Shown: positions 15,723 to 25,632 of the stretch, piece after piece
Layout: every line of letters starts with the position of its first letter
Position numbering within the stretch: the stretch's first letter is position 1
NCBI GenBank assembly: GCA_947499145.1
Contig: CANMNB010000006.1
Span: 62,001-126,000 of the forward strand
Reading direction: 5' to 3'
Length of the DNA: 64,000 nt
Source: an uncultured Arachnia sp.
GTDB taxonomy: Bacteria > Actinomycetota > Actinomycetes > Propionibacteriales > Propionibacteriaceae
Notes under the pieces: generated by a model
Database searches by the model: none
What the model saw: only the letters and a program-made list of their open reading frames with translations
What the model was told of the DNA's origin: nothing
Translations under genes and position numbers: made by a program

Positions 15723-16814
15723 TCACTCGTAGAGGTTCGCGGCGATCTCCGGATCGTCGATGTTCTCCGCGTCGTACCAGGCGAAGCCGGAGTCGATGAC
15801 CTCGGGCAGCTCCTGGCCGTTGATGGCCTTGATGGCGGCGACGACGGTCTCGTAGCCCATCTTGACCGGGGACTGCGTCACGGCACCGGCCTGCGAGCCC
15901 TCCCGGATGGCGTCGAGCTGGGTCTTGCCGGAGTCGAAGCCGACGACCGTGACGTCCGCGCCGATCTCGTTGACGCCCTGGATGACGCCGATGGCCGAGG
16001 CCTCGTTGGTCCCGTACATGCCGACCAGGTCGGGGTTGGCCTGGAGGATGGCCTTGGCGGTGTTGGCGGCGAGGCCGACTTCACCGGCGTACTGGGGCTC
16101 CAGCACGGTCATGTCAGGGGCGTTCTCCGCCATGTAGTCGATGAAGCCCTGGCAGCGCTGCTGGCCGGTCTGGGAGGTCTGGTCGTGGCACACCAGGCCC
16201 ACGGTGCCCTCGCCGCCGGTCAGCTCGATCATCTGCTTGGCCGCCTCGCCCGCTGCCGCCTCGTTGTCGGTGGAGACGGTGGTCAGCGGGATGTCCGAAT
16301 CGACACCCGAGTCGAAGGCGATGATCGGGATGTCGGCGGCCTGGATCTGCTGGAGCACGGGCTCAGCCGCGCCGGAGTCGAGTGCTGCCAGGCCGATGGC
16401 GGCGGGCTGGCTGTCCAGGGCCGTCTTCAGCTGGTCGAGCTGCTGGGTGACCTTGGTCTCGTCATCGGGGCCGACGAACTCGACCTGGTAGTTGTACTCC
16501 TCACCGGCCTGCTCGGCGCCCTCCTTGACGGCCTGCCAGAAGCGGTGCTGGAAGCCCTTGGAGACCAGGTAGATGGTCTGGGTGCCATCGCCCATGGGCA
16601 CGTCACCCTCGGCCGTGGTCTCCTCAGCCGAGGTCTCCTCTGCGGAGGTCTCCTCCGCCATGGTCTCCTCTGCGGTGGTCTCGGCGGCTGTGGTCTCGGC
16701 TGCGGGGGTTTCGGCGGCGGTCTCTGCAGGCTCGGGGTCGGCGGACGTCGTGCAGGCGGTCAGGCCCAGCGCGAGCACTGAGGAGACTGCCACTGCGGAA
16801 CGAAGAAGACGCAT
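15723..16814 (-). CDS. sugar ABC transporter substrate-binding lipoprotein
   Basis: 363 aa. Signal peptide with lipobox LALGLTAC, lipidated Cys21. Residues about 28-68 are a low-complexity tether of repeated A/S-E-E-T units. The remainder is a periplasmic-binding-protein fold of the ribose/galactose group (IPIIAFDSGVDSDIPLTTVSTDNEAAG; MYGTNEASAIGVIQGV). It captures the sugar outside the membrane for the permease and ATPase encoded upstream. The ribosome site GGAAAGAGGAC is close to the ATG. Position next to fucI suggests fucose or a related deoxysugar. Confidence 0.92.
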   Translation of the reverse strand: MRLLRSAVAVSSVLALGLTACTTSADPEPAETAAETPAAETTAAETTAEETMAEETSAEETSAEETTAEGDVPMGDGTQTIYLVSKGFQHRFWQAVKEGAEQAGEEYNYQVEFVGPDDETKVTQQLDQLKTALDSQPAAIGLAALDSGAAEPVLQQIQAADIPIIAFDSGVDSDIPLTTVSTDNEAAAGEAAKQMIELTGGEGTVGLVCHDQTSQTGQQRCQGFIDYMAENAPDMTVLEPQYAGEVGLAANTAKAILQANPDLVGMYGTNEASAIGVIQGVNEIGADVTVVGFDSGKTQLDAIREGSQAGAVTQSPVKMGYETVVAAIKAINGQELPEVIDSGFAWYDAENIDDPEIAANLYE

Positions 16815-16836
16815 GTCCTCTTTCCTTTCTTGTTGT

Positions 16837-16854
16837 GAGAGCTTCGGCGCTCTC
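16837..16854 (-). other. small hairpin between permease and binding-protein genes
   Basis: GAGAGC (16837-16842) and GCTCTC (16849-16854) flank a 6-nt TTCGGC loop in the 88-bp gap ahead of the binding-protein gene. It could be a processing or stability element allowing more binding protein than membrane parts. Confidence 0.35.
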
Positions 16855-16902
16855 GCTACTGGGTATGTGCTGGTCGGACGGATGGACTCTCGGCGGCGTC
16901 GG

Positions 16903-17903
16903 TCAGACGGCGGACTGGCGCTTGCGACGCACGATGTCGACGAAGACCGCGATGAGCACGACGATGCCGGTGACGACGAGCTGCCACTGCTGGGCGATGC
17001 CCATCATCTGGAGGCCCTTGCGCAGGGTCTCCATGATCAGGGCGCCGACGACGGTGCCGACGATGTTGGCGCGGCCGCCGGCGAGGGAGGTGCCGCCGAT
17101 GACGACGGCAGCGATGACCTGGAGCTCCATCCCCAGGCCCTCGGCAGGCTGGACGAAGCCGAACCGGGCCGAGTACAGGATGGCGCCCAGGGCGATGAAG
17201 ATGCCTGCCACGACGTAGACCAGCGCCTTCCAGAACCTGACGTTGACGCCGGAGAGTCGCGTGGCCTCCTCGTTGGAACCGATAGCCAGGGCGTAGCGGC
17301 CCAGCAACGTCTTGTTGAGCAGGACCGCGGCGATGATGGCCATGATGATGAAGATCAGGACGGCATTGGAGACGCCCGGGATGAGCTGGCCCGAGGCGAT
17401 CCACACGTAGCCGGGGTTCTTGATGGAGATGGTGGTCGCGTCGGAGATGATGAGCGCCAGGCCGCGTGCGACCATCATCATCGCCAGGGTCGCGATGAAC
17501 GGTGGAAGCCCGAGGTAGGCGATGTTCAACCCATTGACGAGGCCGAGCAGCGCGCCGACGAGAAGGATGAGGATGAGGCCACCGCCGAGGGGCATGTTCA
17601 TGAACTCGGCGGAGAGGAACACTCCGGCCATGACGGCCACCAACGTCATGCCGGTGCCGGACGAGAGGTCGATGCCGCCGGTGGCGATCACGAAGGTGGC
17701 ACCCAGCGCCATGACTCCGATGTAGGCCGACTGCTGGAAGATGTCGAACAGGATGTTCATCTGCGCGAAATTGGGCGCAGCGATCATGAAGAAGACGTAG
17801 ATCGCGACCAGCGCCGCGAAGACGAAGATCTGTTGGACCGACGAGCGCAGCACGCGGCTCAGGGAGGACCCGGATTGGGTCCCGGCGTCGGTGGGGGTGG
17901 TGC

Positions 17904-17907
<4 letters not shown>
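16903..17907 (-). CDS. sugar ABC transporter permease, RbsC family
   Basis: 334 aa, about 8-10 hydrophobic segments. Family marks include GGIDLSSGTGMTLVAVMAGV near the N-terminus, LPPFIATLAMMMVARGLALI and the cytoplasmic EEATRLSGVNVRFWKALVYVVAG coupling segment, then VIGGTSLAGGRANIVGTVVGAL. It forms the channel as a homodimer. GTG start overlaps the ATPase stop (GTGA). Confidence 0.93.
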
Positions 17908-19424
<1,517 letters not shown>

Positions 19425-19459
19425 CGGCGCTCCTTCAACATCGAGGGATGGCGGCACAT

Positions 19460-19473
19460 TGTTAGCGTTAGCA
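19460..19473. promoter_or_regulatory. LacI-type operator A of the fucose operon
   Basis: TGTTAGCGTTAGCA, a pseudo-palindrome of the LacI type. It is extended by flanking arms CACATTG (19455-19461) and CAATGTG (19472-19478). It lies 36 bp upstream of the first transporter gene. Confidence 0.75.
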
Positions 19474-19483
19474 ATGTGTCCGG

Positions 19484-19497
19484 TGCTAACGCTAACA
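19484..19497. promoter_or_regulatory. LacI-type operator B of the fucose operon
   Basis: TGCTAACGCTAACA is the exact reverse complement of operator A's 14-bp core, with centres 24 bp apart. The paired sites in opposite orientation just ahead of the fucose operon, which encodes its own LacI protein, make autogenous control likely. Confidence 0.75.
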
Positions 19498-19547
19498 CCC
19501 GTGGTTCGCTGTTGTCGAGCGGTGTTATCGAAATGTGATGAACGAAC

Positions 19548-19579
19548 AGCGAGGGCGCCCCCTCGGGGACGCCCTCGCT
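19548..19579 (-). terminator. terminator hairpin of the aldolase gene
   Basis: AGCGAGGGCG (19548-19557) and CGCCCTCGCT (19570-19579), a 10-bp stem 27 bp after the aldolase stop. It is followed on the minus strand by a moderately T-rich stretch (GTTCGTTCATC). It separates the aldolase from the fucose operon. Confidence 0.7.
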
Positions 19580-19605
19580 GGTGTTGGTGCGGTACTACGT
19601 GGTGG

Positions 19606-20631
19606 TCACTTGCCCATCGAGGTACCGGCGGAGCGCAGGTACTCGCAGGCCTCGACGACGCGCTTGGCCATCCCTGCCTCGGCCGCCTTGCCCCACGCGC
19701 GGGGGTCGTACATCTTCTTGTTGCCGACCTCGCCGTCGATCTTCAGCACGCCGTCGTAGTTGCGGAACATGTGCTCCACGACGGGGCGGGTGAAGGCGTA
19801 CTGCGTGTCGGTGTCGATGTTCATCTTGATGACGCCGAAGTCCACCGCGTCGGAGATCTCCTGCGGGGTGGAACCGGAGCCGCCGTGGAAGACCAGGTCG
19901 AACGGCTTCTCCTTGCCGTACTTGGCGCCGACGGCGTCCTGGATCTCCTTGAGGACCTCGGGGCGCAGCTTGACGGCGCCCGGCTTGTACACGCCGTGCA
20001 CGTTTCCGAAGGTCAGCGCGGTGATGTAGCGGCCCTTCTCGCCCAGCCCCAGGACCTCGGCGGTGCGCATTCCATCCTCGACGGTGGTGTAGAGCTTGTC
20101 GTTGATCTCCGCGGCAACACCGTCCTCCTCGCCGCCGACGACACCCACCTCGATCTCGAGGATGATGTTCGCCTTGGCACAACGCTCGAGCAGCTCATCG
20201 GCGATGGAGAGGTTCTCCTCCATCGGCACGGCGGAGCCATCCCACATGTGGGACTGGAAGAGCGGGAGTTCGCCGCGCGCGACGCGCTCCTCGGAGACCG
20301 CCAGCAGCGGCCGGACGAAGCTGTCCAGCTTGTCCTTGGGGCAGTGGTCGGTGTGCAGGGCGACGTTGATCGGGTAGTTCTTGGCGACTTCCTGCGCGAA
20401 GGCGGCGAACGCGACGGCGCCGGTCACCTTGTCCTTGATGGTGGGGCCGGAGAAGTACTCGGCACCGCCGGTGGAGACCTGGAGGATGCCGTCGGAGCCG
20501 GCCTCGGCGAAGCCCTGGAGAGCGGCGTGCAGCGTCTGGGACGAGCTGACGTTGATGGCCGGGTAGGCGAACTTGCCTTCCTTGGCCCGGTCGATCATCT
20601 GGGCGTAAACCTCAGGAGTTGCAACTGGCAT
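19606..20631 (-). CDS. fbaA: class II fructose-bisphosphate aldolase
   Basis: 341 aa zinc-dependent aldolase of glycolysis. Zinc and substrate motifs are visible: ALHTDHCPKDKLDSFVRP, SHMWDGSAVPMEENL, EIEVGVVGGEEDGV, FGNVHGVYKPG and VFHGGSGSTPQEI, ending in IDTDTQYAFTRPV. The length and motifs match the long FbaA subtype rather than tagatose or fuculose-phosphate aldolases. The start is the ATG following AGGAAAGAGG. It has its own terminator, so it is probably a housekeeping gene beside the fucose operon. Confidence 0.95.
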   Translation of the reverse strand: MPVATPEVYAQMIDRAKEGKFAYPAINVSSSQTLHAALQGFAEAGSDGILQVSTGGAEYFSGPTIKDKVTGAVAFAAFAQEVAKNYPINVALHTDHCPKDKLDSFVRPLLAVSEERVARGELPLFQSHMWDGSAVPMEENLSIADELLERCAKANIILEIEVGVVGGEEDGVAAEINDKLYTTVEDGMRTAEVLGLGEKGRYITALTFGNVHGVYKPGAVKLRPEVLKEIQDAVGAKYGKEKPFDLVFHGGSGSTPQEISDAVDFGVIKMNIDTDTQYAFTRPVVEHMFRNYDGVLKIDGEVGNKKMYDPRAWGKAAEAGMAKRVVEACEYLRSAGTSMGK

Positions 20632-20721
20632 GGTGCCTCTTTCCTCACTCAAGTCGGGTCGGTCCCCACCCTATCGCGCACGCCCGCCGGGGCATCTGCC
20701 GGGTGGGGTTTCGCCGGACGC

Positions 20722-21270
20722 CTACACCAGCTTGTCGAGCGGCCGTGCGTCCAGGTGGTGGGTGCCGAGGCTGCGAGCATGGACGGCTGAGTCGATGGCC
20801 GAGGCGGACGCGTCCAGGAAGCTCATCGGGATGCTCGCGACCCGGTCACCACCCGACTCCATGACCAGTCGGGGTCCTGCACCGTGGTGCGGTCCCGTGA
20901 GCTTGAGCGCACTGATCTCCTGCCACGTCGCGGCTGCGTGGCCGGGGTGCAGGAACTCCACCCCGTGCGCGTCGATGACGAGGCCGGGACCATGGTCGAT
21001 GGTTGCGAGTTCACGCTTCGCCCGTTGCAGGGCCAGACCGGTGCCGACCAGCCACGCCGCCGAACTGAGGACCCAGAAGCCGCCGATCCAGTACATCGTC
21101 TCGGGGGACCAGCCGGGGTTGAGGAAGAAGAAGATCGCGGTCAGGATCGCCAACGAGATGAAGGTCGAGATGATGCGGGCCTTGAGAGCCGCACGATGCC
21201 GTGCGACGCGTGCCGCCGTCGGCACGGGGGTGAGCCCGACGACGAGGCGATCCGCATGCATGTTCGTCAT
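20722..21270 (-). CDS. hypothetical membrane protein with PH-like C-terminal domain
   Basis: About 182 aa. Two hydrophobic helices (ISTFISLAILTAIFFFL and IGGFWVLSSAAWLVGTGLAL) are followed by a roughly 90-residue soluble domain (LVIDAHGVEFLHPGHAAATWQEISALKLTG) whose alternating pattern resembles bacterial PH-like domains. Start uncertain: an in-frame GTG at 21312 overlaps the preceding lipoprotein stop (GTGA), which would add 14 residues and give translational coupling. Last gene of the lemA-led operon. Function unknown. Confidence 0.7.
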   Translation of the reverse strand: MTNMHADRLVVGLTPVPTAARVARHRAALKARIISTFISLAILTAIFFFLNPGWSPETMYWIGGFWVLSSAAWLVGTGLALQRAKRELATIDHGPGLVIDAHGVEFLHPGHAAATWQEISALKLTGPHHGAGPRLVMESGGDRVASIPMSFLDASASAIDSAVHARSLGTHHLDARPLDKLV

Positions 21271-21308
21271 GCTATCGCCGCCCCTGGCGCCGTCCGCCAC
21301 GTGCATCG

Positions 21309-22853
21309 TCACTGGTAGGAGATGAAGTCCGGGAGCGGATCGACACCGGCCATCGTCTCCTCGGGCGTGAGCATCGGGACGTCCTCGTCGTAGAAGTTCT
21401 TCCAGCCCCAGTACCGCATCGACGGCGCGTTGGCGTGGAGCGCCTGCCAGGTACTCTGCTTCGCCGGCTGCGAGCCCTGACCATCGGCGTGGATGAGGAT
21501 CGCGAGCTCACTGCGGGACTGGTCGACGGCCTCGGCCTCCGGGATCATGCGGGTCTGGAACTGGTGCAGCACCAGGACCTTCTGCGGCAGGTTGTGTTCC
21601 CGCGTCAGGTCTGCCAGCCAGGTGACCACGGAGTTAATCTCCTCCGCACTGACACGGCCGATCTGCACCAGGTGGCGCTGGTTCGGGCCGAGTCGCCACT
21701 CGGGGTCCAGCGCGAGGCCGACATGGGGCAGCCGCAGGAGTTCCTCGTAGCGCTGCGCCTGGGACAGGAAGTCGTTGCGACCGGGCTGGAGGTCGATGAC
21801 GACGTAGAGGCCGTTCTCGCCCGCCAGGTCGATCAGGGGTCGCAGGTCCGCGACTGGCAGCTCATTGGAGTAGGCGTTGTTGCGGCCGGGGCTCACGCTT
21901 GCGACGGTGGCGATGATCTCGAGGGTGGGGACGACGGTCTCGTCCGTGAGCGGTTCGTACCAGCCCGCGTGCTCGCGCGCACGCTCAATCGTCTGCTCGA
22001 TGGGTTGCTCGCCGAGGACCCCGAGCGACCCCGTGCTGGGCGTGCCGTACAGCGCCACGTAGGTCTTGCCGGGAAGCGCGAGCTGGCCGCCACCGGGGAG
22101 CTCCACCCCCGTCGCCGCCGTCCGTGTCCGCCAGGCCAGGGTCTCCGCGTCCCCGAAGGTCTCCCCCACGGCGACGACGGCCTCCGGTTTCGCCTCCGCC
22201 AACGCACGGACCGCGTCGCTGGTGGCCCGGGGGTCACCGCCCGGAACCTCGATGACGTGGGCCCCAGCTGCCCGTGCGGAGGCTGCTGCAGCCGCTTCGT
22301 CAGCGCTACCGGTGGTCAGCAACGCCACCGACTGCTCTGCCTCTGCGGGAGCGATGTCCGGCAGGTCCTCCGGCAGGGAGTCGCCGTCGGCCACGACGTG
22401 CTCGACGGCCGGGGGTTCGGCCTCGCCGAGGACGAAGGCCACCCGGGCCCCGAGCCTGTTGATCTCCGCTCCAGCGGACGGGCCCGCTACGAGGAGGGGG
22501 ATGCCGTGCTCGACGGCGATCGGCTCACCCTCACCCACGTCGGCTGTGGTGACGAGCACGACGGCGGGCGACGAGGTGAAGAACGTGGAACTGGCGGCCG
22601 CCGCGAGCTGGTCAGGGGTTTCCCCGTCCAAGATGACCGCCTCGTCGCTCACCGCTGCCAACCGTGCCGTCTGCGTCCGGAGCTCTTCCGTGGCGGCGCT
22701 CTGGGGTGCAGCGGCGGTGGCGGTCTCGCCCGGTACGGTCCTGGAGTCGTTGGGCCCATCCGCGTCCGGCGCAGCGCATGCCGGGGCGAGGAGGAGTACG
22801 GCCAGAGCGACGCCCCACCGCGTGCGGGAACCTCGGGTGGTGCTCGATCGCAT
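21309..22853 (-). CDS. secreted lipoprotein, possible cell-wall-binding and TIM-barrel-like domains
   Basis: 514 aa. Signal peptide with lipobox LLLAPAC (Cys26). Residues about 60-240 contain two or more repeats of the form ILDGETPDQLAAAASSTFF..PAVVLVT and VAFVLGEAEPPAVEHV, similar in rhythm to cell-wall-binding repeat 2 domains. The second half (YVALYGTPSTGSLGVLGEQP to the end) has alternating strand-helix segments such as YVVIDLQPGRNDF and GLALDPEWRL, suggesting a glycoside-hydrolase-like barrel. No catalytic residues can be named with confidence. GGGAGG ribosome site. Operon partner of a TrmH-type methylase and DUF368. Confidence 0.72.
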   Translation of the reverse strand: MRSSTTRGSRTRWGVALAVLLLAPACAAPDADGPNDSRTVPGETATAAAPQSAATEELRTQTARLAAVSDEAVILDGETPDQLAAAASSTFFTSSPAVVLVTTADVGEGEPIAVEHGIPLLVAGPSAGAEINRLGARVAFVLGEAEPPAVEHVVADGDSLPEDLPDIAPAEAEQSVALLTTGSADEAAAAASARAAGAHVIEVPGGDPRATSDAVRALAEAKPEAVVAVGETFGDAETLAWRTRTAATGVELPGGGQLALPGKTYVALYGTPSTGSLGVLGEQPIEQTIERAREHAGWYEPLTDETVVPTLEIIATVASVSPGRNNAYSNELPVADLRPLIDLAGENGLYVVIDLQPGRNDFLSQAQRYEELLRLPHVGLALDPEWRLGPNQRHLVQIGRVSAEEINSVVTWLADLTREHNLPQKVLVLHQFQTRMIPEAEAVDQSRSELAILIHADGQGSQPAKQSTWQALHANAPSMRYWGWKNFYDEDVPMLTPEETMAGVDPLPDFISYQ

Positions 22854-22855
22854 GG

Positions 22856-23488
22856 TCAGCCTCCCTCTCCTCGGTGCTGCAGGCTCCAGTGGTACATCGC
22901 GACCGCCGCGGCTGCGCCGGCGTTGAAGGACCTTGTGGAACCGTACTGGGTGATGGAGACCAACTGGCTGCACCCAGCCACCATCGACTCCGTGAGACCC
23001 GGACCCTCCGACCCGAAGACGAGGCAGCAGCGCTCCGGCAGCAGGGCGGCTTCGAGCGGTACCGAGCCCTCCAGGTTGTCCACGCCCACGGGAACCACGT
23101 CGTGTTCGGCGAGCCAGTCGAAGAGGTCCTGCTCGGTCGGGTGGTGGTGGACGTGGAGGTACCGGTCGGTGACCATGGCACCGCGCCGGTTCCAGCGCCG
23201 CCGTCCAACGATGTGGACGGCAGCCACGTTGAAGGCGTTGGCGGTCCGCACGATGGACCCGATGTTGAAGTCGTGCTCCCAGTTCTGGATGGCGACGTGC
23301 AGCGGCACGCGTGTGCGGTCCAGGTCGGCGACGATGGCCTCGAGCCGCCAGTAGCGGTAGCCATCGATGACGTTGCGGGTGTCGCCGTGGCGGAGCAGTT
23401 CGGGATCCAGACGCGGGTCGTCGGGCCAGGGCTCCGGGCGGGGCCCGACGCCGAGATCGGGGCCGGGAGCTGTCGGGTCCTCGGTCAC
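22856..23488 (-). CDS. TrmH/SpoU-family RNA 2'-O-methyltransferase
   Basis: 210 aa. SPOUT-class signatures: VAIQNWEHDFNIGSIVRTANAF, LVFGSEGPGL and QYGSTRSFNAGAAAAVAMY, which form the trefoil-knot SAM site. It probably methylates a tRNA or rRNA ribose; the exact target is not evident. GTG start overlaps the DUF368-gene stop (GTGA). Confidence 0.88.
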   Translation of the reverse strand: MTEDPTAPGPDLGVGPRPEPWPDDPRLDPELLRHGDTRNVIDGYRYWRLEAIVADLDRTRVPLHVAIQNWEHDFNIGSIVRTANAFNVAAVHIVGRRRWNRRGAMVTDRYLHVHHHPTEQDLFDWLAEHDVVPVGVDNLEGSVPLEAALLPERCCLVFGSEGPGLTESMVAGCSQLVSITQYGSTRSFNAGAAAAVAMYHWSLQHRGEGG

Positions 23489-24468
23489 GGGGCGGCGGCC
23501 TCCACGGTGTCGGCACGCGTGAGGACGCGGTCCACGATGACCAGGGCAACGACGGCGACGGCACCGGCGAGAGCGAGCCCCAGGACCACGGGCCAGTTGG
23601 CCTGCGGGCCGAGGACGTCCCCTGCGTCGCTCTGCCATGGCCACAGCGCCCGTAGCGAGCCGAACATGAGCCCCGACATCGCCGCCATGGTCCAGGTGTG
23701 GTGGTGGTGCAACAGCCAGTGCAGGCCCTTGACGAACAGCGACAAGCCGGTGAACGCGCCAGCCGCGAACACAGCGAGGTACCCGAGGTCGCGCTGGTCG
23801 ACGGCGGCGAGGGTGGGTGCGTAGAGCCCCATCACGAGCAGGAAGAACGAGCCCGACACACCGGGGAGCACCAGGGCACAGATGGCAATGGCGGCGGCAC
23901 CGAAGACCATCCAGAGGGGCGGTGCGCTGATCGTCGCCCCACCACCCTGGGAGGTGAGCAGGAAGGCCACGACTGCCGCCATCACGGAGATGGCCGCCGC
24001 CAGCGCCTTCGAGGCACCCGACCGCAGTGTGCTGGGGTCCACCGCCAGCAACGGGACGGCCACGGACGCCGCGACCATGCCCAGGAACAGCCCGCGGGCG
24101 AGCTCTGGCTGCCCGGTGACGAAGCCCTCCATCACACCGGCCATGACGAACACGACCGTCACCATGCCGAGCAGGAGCGGCACGAGGAGCCCCCACTCCG
24201 CGCGGCGCAACTCCCCTGCTGCGTTGCGAATGCGGTCGGGCCCGGTAACGAGGAGACGCAGCGCGCGGATCACATGGTCCGCGGAATTGAGTACCCGGAC
24301 GTAGACGCCGGTCACCAGCGCCAAGGTGCCCCCGGACACGCCGGGGACCAGTTCGGCCATGCCGATGAGTCCCCCACGCAGGGCGTCGACGACGACGGAG
24401 ACCGGCGTCACCCGCTGTCGCGCCGGCTCAGGCGTAAGCGTCTCGGCCCCAGGATGTTCGGCGCTCAC
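23485..24468 (-). CDS. DUF368-family membrane protein, probable polyprenyl-phosphate translocase
   Basis: 327 aa with about eight hydrophobic segments and the family marks LRGGLIGMAELVPGVSGGTLALVTGVY near the N-terminus and ALVLPGVSGSFFLLVMGLY in the second half. DUF368 (PopT-type) proteins are established as recyclers of undecaprenyl phosphate across the membrane for wall and polysaccharide synthesis. Both PGVSG motifs are intact. GTG start overlaps lemA (GTGA). Confidence 0.88.
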   Translation of the reverse strand: MSAEHPGAETLTPEPARQRVTPVSVVVDALRGGLIGMAELVPGVSGGTLALVTGVYVRVLNSADHVIRALRLLVTGPDRIRNAAGELRRAEWGLLVPLLLGMVTVVFVMAGVMEGFVTGQPELARGLFLGMVAASVAVPLLAVDPSTLRSGASKALAAAISVMAAVVAFLLTSQGGGATISAPPLWMVFGAAAIAICALVLPGVSGSFFLLVMGLYAPTLAAVDQRDLGYLAVFAAGAFTGLSLFVKGLHWLLHHHHTWTMAAMSGLMFGSLRALWPWQSDAGDVLGPQANWPVVLGLALAGAVAVVALVIVDRVLTRADTVEAAAP

Positions 24469-25211
24469 CCCTGGCCGTCAGCGCGGGGCTGCTCGACCGG
24501 CTGGTGCTGCGGAGCCTGGGCGGCGGAGGGGGCCTGGTAGGGCTGCTGGACCTGCTGCCCCGGGTTGGGGAGGGCAGAGCCGGTCTGGCCACCGGTGAGA
24601 GTTCCCTGCGGTCGCTGCGAGATCTCGCCGAAGTTCACTCCGGGCGCCTGGCGGACCAGGGGGTCGTTGACCTCGAAGTAAGTGGCCTTCTCGAAGTTCG
24701 CGAAGCCCGCGATGATGTTGCTCGGCACCGTCTCCAGCTTGGTGTTGTACTCACGGACGTTGGCGTTGTAGAAGCGGCGGCCGGCGGCGATGCGGTCCTC
24801 CGTGTCGGTCAGCTCGCGCTGCAGCTCGAGGAAGTTCACGTTGGACTTGAGCTCGGGATACGCCTCCACGGAGACGATGAGGTTTCGCACGGCCTGCGTC
24901 AACTCGGTCTCGACGGCTGCCCGTTCCTGGCTGGCGTGGTCGTGGTCACGGCTGGCCAGCGCCGCGGCCGTGTTCCGCAGGCGGGTGACCTCCTCGAGCG
25001 TGTTGCGCTCGTGGGCTGCGTAGCCGCGGACGGTCTCCACCAGGTTGGGGATCAGTTCGTAGCGCCGGTTCAACTCGACGTCGATCTGTCGCCAGGACTC
25101 CTGGATGAGGTTGCGGCTCTTGATGAAGCCGTTGTAGACAGCGACGCCCCACAGCACGGCCACCAGGGCCAGAACCACGATGACGACGATGATGCCGATC
25201 ACGATGTCCAT
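24465..25211 (-). CDS. LemA-family membrane protein
   Basis: 248 aa. One N-terminal membrane helix (IVIGIIVVIVVLALVAVLWG) is followed by the LemA core (YNGFIKSRNLIQESWRQIDVELNRRYELIPNLVETVRGYAAHE) of long helices. A Pro/Gln-rich tail of about 50 residues (TGSALPNPGQQVQQPYQAP) extends the usual fold. GAGGAG ribosome site. First gene of a five-gene operon running to 20722 through 4-bp overlaps or short gaps. Molecular role unknown in the family. Confidence 0.88.
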   Translation of the reverse strand: MDIVIGIIVVIVVLALVAVLWGVAVYNGFIKSRNLIQESWRQIDVELNRRYELIPNLVETVRGYAAHERNTLEEVTRLRNTAAALASRDHDHASQERAAVETELTQAVRNLIVSVEAYPELKSNVNFLELQRELTDTEDRIAAGRRFYNANVREYNTKLETVPSNIIAGFANFEKATYFEVNDPLVRQAPGVNFGEISQRPQGTLTGGQTGSALPNPGQQVQQPYQAPSAAQAPQHQPVEQPRADGQG

Positions 25212-25261
25212 CAGTTACTCCTCGGTTTGCCGACGTGCCAACCGTAGCGCCTGCGACGCCC

Positions 25262-25330
25262 CTAGGGCGTGTTGCTAAAGGATTCGGGGACGGTGAATGC
25301 GCGAGTCTGGAGTCATGTCGCGCGATGCCA
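25262..25330 (+). repeat. orphan left end of an IS5-family element
   Basis: CTAGGGCGTGTTGCTAAA at 25262-25279 is an 18/18 match to the reverse complement of the IS right end at 27206-27223. The following bases encode SRDAI, parallel to the transposase start SRDVI of the complete element at 26331, and then similarity ends. It is therefore a remnant, or an alternative outer end, of a related insertion. Confidence 0.75.
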
Positions 25331-25632
25331 TCAGACCCGTGGACATGGTGGACGCGGTGCTAGTCACGGCGGCTAACCTACCCGGCCCCCTTCCCACCCA
25401 CCTTCGGGAGTGCATGGCCATAGACCCGACCGAATCCTCCCCTGGGGTGCGCCAGGCACCCGGCCCACGCCCGGGCGCGACTGAGGCAGAGTCGGTTGTT
25501 TCTGGAAGGCCGAAGCCGCACCACAACCCTCGCCGGCGAGCCGGGACGTGCCTCCACCCATACCCGCCTGGACACCCACGTCGAGGCCCCATGGGACGAT
25601 AAACTCGGTCACACGCCGACGGAGGGGATCCG
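25331..25632. other. gene-free stretch inside the IS-flanked segment
   Basis: No convincing coding region. A 101-codon frame at 25297-25602 merely reads through the transposase remnant into Pro/Arg-rich sequence. The 3' end holds the ribosome site GGAGGGG (about 25621-25627) of the following membrane-protein gene. Confidence 0.5.

Noticed and set aside
16607-16735. Possible minisatellite or CRISPR-like repeat
   Set aside because: The repeats are in frame within a lipoprotein tether and have no unique spacers.
19606-20631. Fuculose-phosphate aldolase for the fucose operon
   Set aside because: Length and zinc/substrate motifs match fructose-bisphosphate aldolase, and a terminator separates it from the operon.
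25297-25602. 101-codon frame after the orphan IS end
   Set aside because: Begins in the transposase remnant and continues as Pro/Arg-rich sequence with no ribosome site of its own.
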